A DNA stretch of 46,674 nucleotides. It comes from Candidatus Methanophagales archaeon (GTDB taxonomy: Archaea > Halobacteriota > Syntropharchaeia > Alkanophagales > Methanospirareceae). Positions within the stretch are counted from its first letter, which is position 1, and every line of letters begins with the position of its first letter. Under the pieces are notes generated by a model. That model was not told the DNA's origin. It did no database searches and saw only the letters and a program-made list of their open reading frames with translations. Made by a program: the position numbers and the translations under genes. Shown here piece after piece: positions 34,673-42,296 of this stretch. The stretch lies in assembly GCA_003336485.1 (NCBI GenBank), contig QENH01000190.1:1-46674 (forward strand). Reading direction: 5' to 3'.

Positions 34673-35800
34673 TTACCGGTAGGTTATAGCAGCCCTAAAT
34701 CTGCTCTTTAGCTCTTCTGCACGCAAATTTATGTTCGCAACCGCAGGGACATTGCCCGGTTTCACCATGACATGTAGGAATCTCGGCCCCGGACCATCGT
34801 ATAAATGTTCCAATCTGTATAGCAGCTCTTCCTTTGTCTGTACCTTCTCTGTATTCTCTACGCCAGCACCCATTGCCGTCAGGTCCATATCCGCATAAGG
34901 TGTAGGTTGGTCTCCGGTACTGCCCCAGGTGCCATTGTCAAGACAAACAATAGTAAAGTTCGCCGGCTTCTTATCCGCTACTATCGGTAAAATGTTGCTC
35001 ATTTGCAGGCTGCCATCTCCATCGAGCACGATCGTCTCTCGTTGGGTCTTCAATGCGACACCAAGACCTATAGGTGATGCTTGGCCCAGACTGCCGAGCA
35101 TGTAAAAGTTCAAATCGCGGTCTTTAGCGGCATAAAGCTCCTTGCTTGGCACGCCTATGTTTGATATGACCGCTTCTTCTTTTAGATATTCTGCTATTAT
35201 TTTGATTGCTTCGTATCGTCTCATTTCCGGCGCCCTAAACTCGGTTTTATAGTTCAAGTCGTAGCTTCGCGAACATTTTTGGTGCAGAACTTCATTTCTT
35301 GCTTCGCTTTCCCACGTCTTCGGTGAGATGAGTGCAATATGCGGTCGTTCATTCGCGAATGCGTCCTGAATGACATCTTCTATCAAGCCTATTGCCGTTG
35401 GTGCGTCGATTAGCGTATATTTCAGCCCTAAAGCATCCAAAAGTTTGGGCATTGCTTTTCCTAAGGGCTCCTGCGCCGCTATCTTCTCTTTATAAATGCC
35501 GCGCCAGCTCGCGATTATCGGTAATGGCAATTTGTAAGTGACGGTAAGCGACATAATGGCATTTATTGAATTTCCTAAGCCCGTGCTCTGGATGATCATA
35601 AGCGGCTTACCGTTTGCGATGTAAACGCCTGCCGATACGCCTACGCCGTTTTCTTCCCTGTTCATGCCCACATGGCAAAAGGCTCGTTCGGTTGCAACAA
35701 GCTGTAACAGTGTGCCGATTTTCTCACAGGGTAGTGTGGACACAACGTCTATTTTGTGCCTCTTTAATATTTCTATTACTTCTTGTTCGTTCTCATACAT
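34673..35800 (-). CDS. comDE: Sulfopyruvate decarboxylase, fused alpha-beta subunits
   Basis: 375 residues. The ThDP enzyme decarboxylates 3-sulfopyruvate to sulfoacetaldehyde in coenzyme M synthesis. Residues 1-165 are the alpha (ComD) part, with PCEKIGTLL, REENGVGVSAGVYIANGKP, and IIQSTGLGNSINA (pyrimidine domain with its conserved Glu). Residues ~190-375 are the beta (ComE) part, with NIGVPSKELYAA, MLGSLGQASPIGLGVAL and the ThDP motif VLDGDGSLQMSN...NGTWGSTGDQPT (GDG...N). In many methanogens ComD and ComE are separate; here they are one chain. It lies upstream of the sulfonate-type importer on the same strand. Confidence 0.9.
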   Translation of the reverse strand: MYENEQEVIEILKRHKIDVVSTLPCEKIGTLLQLVATERAFCHVGMNREENGVGVSAGVYIANGKPLMIIQSTGLGNSINAIMSLTVTYKLPLPIIASWRGIYKEKIAAQEPLGKAMPKLLDALGLKYTLIDAPTAIGLIEDVIQDAFANERPHIALISPKTWESEARNEVLHQKCSRSYDLNYKTEFRAPEMRRYEAIKIIAEYLKEEAVISNIGVPSKELYAAKDRDLNFYMLGSLGQASPIGLGVALKTQRETIVLDGDGSLQMSNILPIVADKKPANFTIVCLDNGTWGSTGDQPTPYADMDLTAMGAGVENTEKVQTKEELLYRLEHLYDGPGPRFLHVMVKPGNVPAVANINLRAEELKSRFRAAITYR

Positions 35801-35824
35801 AAGTTTAGGTTAATTACAGAGGTG

Positions 35825-35832
35825 ATAAATAT
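35825..35832 (-). promoter_or_regulatory. TATA box for comDE
   Basis: Minus-strand ATATTTAT 25-32 bases before the ATG at 35800 with no ribosome binding site, so comDE is probably translated from a leaderless transcript. Confidence 0.5.
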
Positions 35833-36038
35833 CTTTTCCATTTTTATTTTTTCACACAGTGAGAATATTCTGTAAAAGGCTCTTTCTGTTGTCACGCCAA
35901 TTTTTATAATAGTGGTTTTGTATTATCACTATGAAGAGGGTGGTACGATCGGGATTTGCGGTGGGATTTAGGCGTGATTAATGGCATAAAGTTTCTTGTT
36001 GGTCGTTAGGATACTCAATATCTCGCTTTTTCGTAACC

Positions 36039-36046
36039 TTTATATG
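36039..36046 (+). promoter_or_regulatory. Candidate promoter of the type III-D operon
   Basis: GTAACC (BRE-like) followed by TTTATATG gives a transcript start near 36070, with a leader of ~185 bases before the cas10 ATG. Confidence 0.4.
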
Positions 36047-36204
36047 GGAGGAAAGAGGAAATATATGTTAGCAGCTATAAACATAGGATAAAATGAACAG
36101 GGTTGATTTTAAAATTCCGGTGCTGCTTTTCAGTGCAGGTGCGGATGCGAAAGGCGATGAAAAAGAAGGAATTCGACCTTCGTCCATGTGCGGCGCTCGC
36201 GGGC

Positions 36205-36234
36205 TAGAGGCGATGACAAGAAGCATAGCCTCTA
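36205..36234 (+). promoter_or_regulatory. Hairpin upstream of cas10 ribosome binding site
   Basis: Perfect 7-bp arms TAGAGGC (36205-36211) and GCCTCTA (36228-36234) around a 16-base loop, ending 8 bases before GGAGGT. It may affect translation of the operon. Confidence 0.3.
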
Positions 36235-36255
36235 CTCAAGTTGGAGGTAAAGGTT

Positions 36256-37791
36256 ATGGCTGCTAAACAATTTCTTGCTTTACTCGAAGTTGATAAAATA
36301 CAGAGCTATATCTTTGCCACTAACAAATTGAAAGAGATACGAGGGGCAAGCTATCTGCTTTCTGAAATAAATGAAGCAACGACTGCACAAGTACTCAAAG
36401 ATTATTCTACTGCTAAAAAGAAGATTCTTAGCACTGGTGGTGTCACAAAGGTTATTTTTGATGACGAAAACGAGGCGTACAAGTTTCTTAAACAAATGGA
36501 AGGGATTTACCAAAGAGAGCTAATAACTGCTTCTGTCACCACTCATGTTGAACCGATAAGCAATGATTTTTACTCGGCAATTGGGAAAGGCGAGTTAGCG
36601 ATTAGACGTAGGAAGGAAGACAAGGATTACATCTTTCAGATAAATACTTCGGGATATTATAAAATCTGCTCTTTTTGCGGACAATATCCCGCAAAGGAAA
36701 GCAAATCAACCCCAGAAGGAATACTTTGGCTTTGCGCTTCTTGTAAGCAAAAAAGAGCCAATAGTCGCTTTCTGCATATTCACGATAGTATTGCCAATAA
36801 GATAAAAGAGAATCAACCAATGGTCAATAAAGTTGAATTCCCTGAACAATTTGAAAAGATAGGAAAAGAATCACACATAGAAGGTTATATGGGTTATATC
36901 GTTGCGGACGGTAATCGTATGGGTGAAAAAATTAAATCAAAAGAGGTTAGCTCTGATACCAATCGTTATCATGACTTTTCTAAAAAAGTTAAAGAGTGTA
37001 CAGATGAAGCATTGGTAGAGGCCGTTATTGAGTCAGTTCCAAAAATCAGAGAAAGGGATAACTCTCTGTCTCTGCCCGTTGTGGTGCTTATTTTAGGTGG
37101 CGATGATATGATATTAGTCACAACGGCTGAGTCCGCATTACCCCTTGCCGCCAAATTCTCACAAAAGTTTCAACAAAAGACAAAAGAAAAAAATCTCCCG
37201 GAAATTTCAATGTCTGTTGGTGTGGTTATATCCAAAGTCACCTTTCCCATATTTTCTTATACAATGCTTGGTGAGGAGCTTCTTAAGTCGGCCAAAAGAT
37301 TGAGCCGTGAGATGAATAAGGACGGGAAAGAGGTAGGTGCAATTGATTTTATGGTGGTGACTTCGCCTTCTACCCAATCCTTGGAAGATGTAAGAAAAGA
37401 CTCTTTTTACTATAAGAAAAAAGATACACTCGAAAGGTTTTTGTTGACCGCTCGCCCATATACCACTACTGGATCTAACTATGATTATAATTTAGATAAA
37501 TTGCTAACTTTCACCAGACAATTTAAAAATTGTGATTTCCCTCGTACCAAGCTCAAAGCAATGGAGAGATACCTGCGGATGGGTAGAGAGAATAGCATAC
37601 TCGAATTTTGCACTATGAGGTTAAGACTTGATAAAATCCATTGCAAGCTATTAGATGATTTCGTTAGCACTTTTAAACTACACGAGCAAATGCCCTGGCG
37701 TATTGAAAACGATAACGAGGGTAAATACTTCCTTACAAATTTGCTTGATTTAGTGGAGATTTATGAATTTGTACAAGGAGGGAAGCAGTGA
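36256..37791 (+). CDS. cas10: Type III CRISPR Cas10, cyclase active, no HD domain
   Basis: 511 residues from the ATG at 36256, chosen because GGAGGT lies 7 bases upstream; a TTG at 36241 is weaker. The multidomain effector subunit would make cyclic oligoadenylates on target RNA binding. It begins directly with the first palm-like domain (FLALLEVDKIQSYIFATNKL). A zinc finger has C138, C141, C160 and C163. The second palm has VADGNRMGE (216-224) and the GGDD catalytic motif at 281-284 (LILGGDDMILV). The usual N-terminal HD nuclease domain (H-D) is missing, explaining the short length. A helical C-terminal domain follows. GTGA overlaps the next gene. Expected cyclase activity is inference from GGDD. 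Confidence 0.93.
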   Translation: MAAKQFLALLEVDKIQSYIFATNKLKEIRGASYLLSEINEATTAQVLKDYSTAKKKILSTGGVTKVIFDDENEAYKFLKQMEGIYQRELITASVTTHVEPISNDFYSAIGKGELAIRRRKEDKDYIFQINTSGYYKICSFCGQYPAKESKSTPEGILWLCASCKQKRANSRFLHIHDSIANKIKENQPMVNKVEFPEQFEKIGKESHIEGYMGYIVADGNRMGEKIKSKEVSSDTNRYHDFSKKVKECTDEALVEAVIESVPKIRERDNSLSLPVVVLILGGDDMILVTTAESALPLAAKFSQKFQQKTKEKNLPEISMSVGVVISKVTFPIFSYTMLGEELLKSAKRLSREMNKDGKEVGAIDFMVVTSPSTQSLEDVRKDSFYYKKKDTLERFLLTARPYTTTGSNYDYNLDKLLTFTRQFKNCDFPRTKLKAMERYLRMGRENSILEFCTMRLRLDKIHCKLLDDFVSTFKLHEQMPWRIENDNEGKYFLTNLLDLVEIYEFVQGGKQ

Positions 37792-38522
37792 TACGGGTTA
37801 GATACAGGATCACATTTGAAACGGAATATCATATTGGTAATGGTTTTGCCAGGCCAGGAATAGTTGATAATACCATCATCAAGGATAATAAAGGCAGGCT
37901 TTATATACCGGGGCATACCATAAAAGGAATTATCCGTGATGCGGCAGAGGAACTTTTAGCACACTGGCGTACTGAATTGAATATATGTAATGGAACTTTT
38001 GATCCCGATAAGAAGTTGTGTGGTGTGAACTTTAACCTAAATAGCCCTTGTTTATTTTGTCGCCTTTTTGGTTCTGTATATACTTCATCTTATTTCAACT
38101 ACACACCTGCTGTTTTTGATAAAGAATTTGAAGCATTTCTTGGATGTGATTTAGGAGAAGACTTCGTCTCGCCTGGAGAGTATCTTATACCTGATATGGT
38201 TCGGACAAGCACTCATAATAAGATTAGCCGTGCCACGGGAAGAGTTGAGAAAGATCATCTCTTTTCCTATGAATTAGGGGCGAACACTACCCCTTTCGAG
38301 GGGATGATAGAGCCTGTAAATCATGAAAGAGAAGTAGAAGAAGCCGAACTTGTAGTTTTAATTTCGGCACTTAGATTTATAAAGAGAATAGGCGGGAGAC
38401 GAAGGAAAGGTTGGGGAAAGTGCGAAATTGAAATCGTTGAACCCTCTGATTGGGAAAAGCGAGTAAATGATTTAAAGGAGCTATTAGAAAATGGTAAGAT
38501 TGGAGCTAACGATAAAAGTTGA
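37788..38522 (+). CDS. cas7: Cas7 (Csm3-like RAMP) subunit
   Basis: 244 residues, GTG start overlapping the cas10 stop. The RAMP core reads FETEYHIGNGFARPGIVDNT, with a candidate cleavage Asp at 27, then RLYIPGHTIKGIIRD and a zinc-like CLFCRLFGS. Near the end is GGRRRKGWGKCEI, a glycine-rich RRM-type loop. In type III complexes Cas7 subunits form the backbone and cut target RNA at the Asp, every six bases. The TGRVEKDHLFSYELG segment is typical of Csm3. The next gene overlaps by 32 bases. Confidence 0.88.
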   Translation: MIRVRYRITFETEYHIGNGFARPGIVDNTIIKDNKGRLYIPGHTIKGIIRDAAEELLAHWRTELNICNGTFDPDKKLCGVNFNLNSPCLFCRLFGSVYTSSYFNYTPAVFDKEFEAFLGCDLGEDFVSPGEYLIPDMVRTSTHNKISRATGRVEKDHLFSYELGANTTPFEGMIEPVNHEREVEEAELVVLISALRFIKRIGGRRRKGWGKCEIEIVEPSDWEKRVNDLKELLENGKIGANDKS

Positions 38523-39660
38523 AGAGCCTTTGATTTTGGCAAACAAACATGTAGGGGGTAACATAGTACAGACCCTTGATTATATTACGGGTAGTGCACT
38601 CCGTGGAGCGTTCGCGGCAAGATATCTCTCACTAAAAGGCTTATCAGAGAAAGATGAATTCAGACAATTCTTTTGGTCCAATGAAGTTAGATTTGGAAAC
38701 CTTTATCCGGAATCTGAAGGGGATTTTGTATTTCCTCTTCCTATTTCTGCAAAGACATGTAAGGGATACAAAGGATTTAAAAATGACGATCCATCAAAAG
38801 AAATCCATGGTGTTTCTGACTATCTGCTTCAGGAGATACCAGAATCTTGCTCCTGCAATGCCCCATTAGAAAACTACCCCTGTTTTTATGAATTTTTTCC
38901 TAATAATTACAGCTACTGTAAGAAAGTGGAAGTGGGCAAGCGCTTTTCAGTTCACAGTGAAATAGACGATAAAACCAAGCGTTCTAAGGAAGGGATACTT
39001 TATACTCTGGAACATATCAATGAAGAAGAAAAATTCGTTGGCAATATAATCTTCTCGCAAGAAAGTCTTTATGAATCGTTTAAAAAATTATTCTTCAACA
39101 GTGGGACACCGATTTCATTTAAAATCGGTCAAGCACGCAGTCGAGGGATGGGAAAAGTAATTGAGACCACCCACTCTTTCAATAGCGATTCCTTTTTTGT
39201 AACGTCAAAGGGTACAGTCGAGGAAAGAGTAAAGGCTTTTAATGAGGGAAACTTGGATAACAATGAGATAACTTTTTCACTCACCCTCTTCTCTGATGCA
39301 ATTATCTGCGATAAATTCTTGCGCTATTTGACAACTATACCTGAATGGCTTGTAGGAGAAGAGCTTAACATACTTTCGGGCAAAATAGAAAAAAATAATG
39401 CATTTACTGCTTACAGAATGCTCAGTGGATGGAATGCTGCCCTTGGTATTCCTAAAGAAAATGAAATAGTAATTAACAAGGGTTCATCTTTTCTCTATAC
39501 CTTTAAAGGCAGTGGTGAAGAGAATAATCGAAAATTAATTCGCGGACTTGAAGAGCTTGAGAACAGAGGGATTGGTTTTAGGCGTAATGAGGGGTTTGGA
39601 GAGATAATCGTTTGTGACCCTGTACATCTCTATTTACGAGAACTTGGGGGAAAACCATGA
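38491..39660 (+). CDS. csx10: Csx10-like Cas5-group RAMP
   Basis: 389 residues, overlapping the previous gene's 3' end by 32 bases. It starts with a RAMP strand LELTIKVEEPLILANKHVGG and then LDYITGSALRGAFAARYLSL, the pattern of Csx10. C-rich CSCNAPLENYPC lies near 125. Two glycine-rich loops, QARSRGMGKVIE near 217 and FRRNEGFGEIIV near 370, show a double RAMP fold. Csx10 is the signature Cas5-like subunit of type III-D and would cap the 5' crRNA handle. ATGA overlap with the next gene. Confidence 0.8.
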   Translation: MVRLELTIKVEEPLILANKHVGGNIVQTLDYITGSALRGAFAARYLSLKGLSEKDEFRQFFWSNEVRFGNLYPESEGDFVFPLPISAKTCKGYKGFKNDDPSKEIHGVSDYLLQEIPESCSCNAPLENYPCFYEFFPNNYSYCKKVEVGKRFSVHSEIDDKTKRSKEGILYTLEHINEEEKFVGNIIFSQESLYESFKKLFFNSGTPISFKIGQARSRGMGKVIETTHSFNSDSFFVTSKGTVEERVKAFNEGNLDNNEITFSLTLFSDAIICDKFLRYLTTIPEWLVGEELNILSGKIEKNNAFTAYRMLSGWNAALGIPKENEIVINKGSSFLYTFKGSGEENNRKLIRGLEELENRGIGFRRNEGFGEIIVCDPVHLYLRELGGKP

Positions 39661-40124
39661 AGAAGGAATATATTTATACAACTGTTCTGAAGAAGCAAGC
39701 GCTAGAAACTATTTTCAGGGAAGTGGAAGAGTTTATGAATGAGCATAGGGATAATTTGAAATGTATTACTCCTGCTCAATGGAATGCTCTGCTATCATTT
39801 TGTCTGAGAAAAAACGACATCGAGCAGATTAAAGAATATTTGAAAAGAAAAATGGAGCGTCGGGGCAATCCCTGGTATGGATCACCTGCCCCGAAGGTGG
39901 CACAATCGCTTATAAGTAAATTTGAACTTATAGAAAGGGAAGGATTAAAAGAAGCCACGGATAAGGCTTTACGAATCCTTGATGCAGCAACTCAAAAATG
40001 TTTTGAACAGAAATGGACCTCCCCGGAACTCTCTTCGGATATTCTTAATCAACTTAAATTACAGCAGATTCAAACTTTCGTAAGTGTATTGGTGAAGGAA
40101 ATATATTTGAAGGAGGGAAAATGA
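39657..40124 (+). CDS. Putative Cas11 small subunit
   Basis: 155 residues, almost wholly helical and basic, with ATGA overlaps to both neighbours. Helices such as LETIFREVEEFMNEHRDN, AQWNALLSFCLRKND and EATDKALRILDAATQKCFE, and the position between Csx10 and the next Cas7, match Cas11/Csm2/Cmr5-type subunits that line the complex filament. No sequence motif proves this; assignment rests on length, fold prediction by eye and operon position. Confidence 0.6.
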   Translation: MKKEYIYTTVLKKQALETIFREVEEFMNEHRDNLKCITPAQWNALLSFCLRKNDIEQIKEYLKRKMERRGNPWYGSPAPKVAQSLISKFELIEREGLKEATDKALRILDAATQKCFEQKWTSPELSSDILNQLKLQQIQTFVSVLVKEIYLKEGK

Positions 40125-41755
40125 AAAGATACATATACCAGGGAAAACTTATTCTTTGTCAGTCACTCCACATAGGTGGCGGTGAATACACCTTCAGGAC
40201 CGATGCGGCAGTAGTGAGAAGAAGAGATGGCTCTTTTTACATCCCGGGTACGACCCTCGGAGGCGTTTTCCGAAGTGCTGTTGAGTCTCTTGCTACCTAC
40301 ATCGAGGGGTTATCTACGTGTGCCTTTAAGAAAAATTGTTTTGAGCAGAAGAAAAAGTCTGGGGAAGAATGCAGCACTTGTTCCCTTTTTGGCTTTGGTG
40401 CTAAGGCATCAAAGATAACCTTTGAGGATTCCGTCATATTACAAGGTATCACAGATATGGAGGAAGTTCGTGATGGGGTTGGAATACATCGAAAGACAGA
40501 AGCATCACGGGAAAAGGTAAAATTTGATTATGAGATTATCCCTGCGGGTTCGCAGTTTAGATTTGAAATCTTGATTGAGAATCCAACTACATCGGATAAA
40601 TGGCTTGTAGCTCTTGGACTCAATGTTTTTTCTTTGGGATTTTGTAGTTTGGGTGGGAAAACAACATCAGGGTTGGGAAACTTCAAGCTTGTTCTGGATG
40701 ATGCATATGAAATAGATTTAGCTAATCCGGAAATCCTCGTCAAACTTCTGAAAACTAATAAACCCGATTCGGCCTGGAAACGGCCCCCCAAACACTTGAT
40801 TAATGATTGGTTAAAGGATTTAAATATAGATGAAAATGAAATAAAAACGGCACAAGAGCAATGGAAAATTCCCAATTTTTGCTTCATTAAGCTCAAACTG
40901 AGTATAGCTGATGCACTTCTGGTCAAAAGTGGTGACCCTTCTCTTTCAGGACCGGAAGAGTATAGTGCTCGATTTGTGACTACTACAAGGATAAAGGACG
41001 ATGGTAGTTGTGAAGAAGTTCAGTTTTTACCAGGCAGTTTACTCAAAGGCATTTTCAGGAGCCGATGCGAGAAGATAATTCGAACTCTGGGTGTCAGAGC
41101 CTGTGACCCTCAAGAAGATTCAGATAGCGAGGTTATTGCTTGTGTCAATCAATTCAAAGATTTGGAGAAAAAAGGGGTTCCTCTTCCTCCACCCGAGGAG
41201 ATATATAATAAAAACTCCTGCCCTGTTTGCAAGCTATTTGGTTCATCATATATGAAAGGAAGGATCAAAGTTATGGAAGCTTATCCCATTGCCCAGATAC
41301 AACTCAAAAAGGTAGATAATGTTGCTATTGATCGCTTCACCGGCGGTGCGGTTGAAGGCAAAAAATTCAACGCAGAAATTGCAGTCGCGGGTAATTTCAA
41401 TTGTGAAATTCAATTGAACAATTTTGAGCTCTGGCAACTTGGACTGCTTGCTTATCTCCTTAAAGACCTCTACCTGGAAGACTTGCACATAGGCTACGGA
41501 AGATATAAAGGTTATGGTAAAGTAAAAGGCGTAATAGAAGAGATAACAGTTCACTGCTTTCCAGAAACCGCTATTTATAAGTTGTTGTCTGATAATGGCT
41601 TTAGCGGAAGCGAAAATCCTCCCAGAGTAAAATTTGAGTTCAAAGACTTTTTAGATGGCAATGGAGAGTATAAAAGAGATGAAAAGTTGATGACGATTGT
41701 AGAAGAGCTGGCAGAAGAATTCAAAAATGTGGTGGAGGCGTCAAAAAATGGGTAA
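40121..41755 (+). CDS. Cas7-Cas7 fusion (double RAMP)
   Basis: 544 residues with two complete RAMP units. Unit 1 (1-~215): QSLHIGGGEYTFRTDAAV, with candidate Asp 28, FYIPGTTLGGVFRSAV, CSTCSLFGFG and the glycine-rich loop LGGKTTSGLGNFKL. Unit 2 (~255-530): FLPGSLLKGIFRSRCEK, zinc-type CPVCKLFGSS, GYGRYKGYGKVKG. The second unit lacks an Asp in the corresponding first loop (ARFVTTTRIKDD), so it may be inactive in RNA cleavage. A fusion of two backbone subunits resembles type III-D2-like architectures. It ends in an acidic tail and overlaps the start of Csx19. Confidence 0.82.
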   Translation: MKRYIYQGKLILCQSLHIGGGEYTFRTDAAVVRRRDGSFYIPGTTLGGVFRSAVESLATYIEGLSTCAFKKNCFEQKKKSGEECSTCSLFGFGAKASKITFEDSVILQGITDMEEVRDGVGIHRKTEASREKVKFDYEIIPAGSQFRFEILIENPTTSDKWLVALGLNVFSLGFCSLGGKTTSGLGNFKLVLDDAYEIDLANPEILVKLLKTNKPDSAWKRPPKHLINDWLKDLNIDENEIKTAQEQWKIPNFCFIKLKLSIADALLVKSGDPSLSGPEEYSARFVTTTRIKDDGSCEEVQFLPGSLLKGIFRSRCEKIIRTLGVRACDPQEDSDSEVIACVNQFKDLEKKGVPLPPPEEIYNKNSCPVCKLFGSSYMKGRIKVMEAYPIAQIQLKKVDNVAIDRFTGGAVEGKKFNAEIAVAGNFNCEIQLNNFELWQLGLLAYLLKDLYLEDLHIGYGRYKGYGKVKGVIEEITVHCFPETAIYKLLSDNGFSGSENPPRVKFEFKDFLDGNGEYKRDEKLMTIVEELAEEFKNVVEASKNG

Positions 41756-42296
41756 ATTGAAAATATACTCTGGTAAGATTTACACAGGTTCCTTGCCAGA
41801 TATAATTAAAGAAATGATTAATGAGGGGATTATCTTCAATTATTTGATTTTTGATCCAATAATTATCGAACAATATAACGAGACCTTTTTCAAAAGATTT
41901 AGTATCAATGAGATGGCTACATATAATCTGCCTGAGTCATACACAGGGCGTGTATTTGGTGAAGATACAGAAATTCGATGGCGACGAGATGAAAAAGAAT
42001 TCATTGTAGTGATAATAAGTGAAAGCGATACGTTTTCCCCCGGCAATAAGTTTATCAGTTTGGAAGATATTGAAGACATCAGCAAATATGAAGCTAAATA
42101 TAACGACAACATGTATTTCCTGTGGGGGGAACATCTGCAAGATAGAAAAGGAAAGTGGTATGAGGGCAGAATACCTCGCATCTTAGAATACCCTGTAGAT
42201 GGCACCCCCGAGCATGTAAAACTTAGGGTCGTAGAATATCAGAAAGATGGACTTACACAATTTATCCGTTTTGTCAAACTGGAGGGTGCAAAATGA
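41748..42296 (+). CDS. csx19: Csx19-like type III-D protein
   Basis: 182 residues from the ATG at 41748; a longer start at 41727 lies inside the previous gene. Blocks FKRFSINEMATYNLPESYTG, TEIRWRRDEKEFIVVIISE and YFLWGEHL...GRIPRILEYP and the closing VRVVEYQKDG-like strand LRVVEYQKDGLTQFIRFVKL agree with the family TIGR03984/Csx19, an accessory protein found only with type III-D modules. Its role is unknown. It overlaps the next gene by ATGA. Confidence 0.7.
   Translation: MGKLKIYSGKIYTGSLPDIIKEMINEGIIFNYLIFDPIIIEQYNETFFKRFSINEMATYNLPESYTGRVFGEDTEIRWRRDEKEFIVVIISESDTFSPGNKFISLEDIEDISKYEAKYNDNMYFLWGEHLQDRKGKWYEGRIPRILEYPVDGTPEHVKLRVVEYQKDGLTQFIRFVKLEGAK

Larger units (their letters stand above)
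35801..36255. other. Leader region of the CRISPR type III-D operon
   Basis: 455 bases without an accepted gene, holding promoters on both strands. A 57-codon frame (36093-36266) reads KIPVLLFSAGADAKGDEKEG and on, overlapping the cas10 start; it has no clear ribosome binding site and I do not recognise it. A hairpin with arms TAGAGGC and GCCTCTA lies at 36205-36234 just before the cas10 ribosome binding site. Confidence 0.5.

Noticed and set aside
36093-36266. 57-codon frame as a separate gene before cas10
   Set aside because: No ribosome binding site, overlaps the cas10 start and no recognised homology; kept only as a leader observation.
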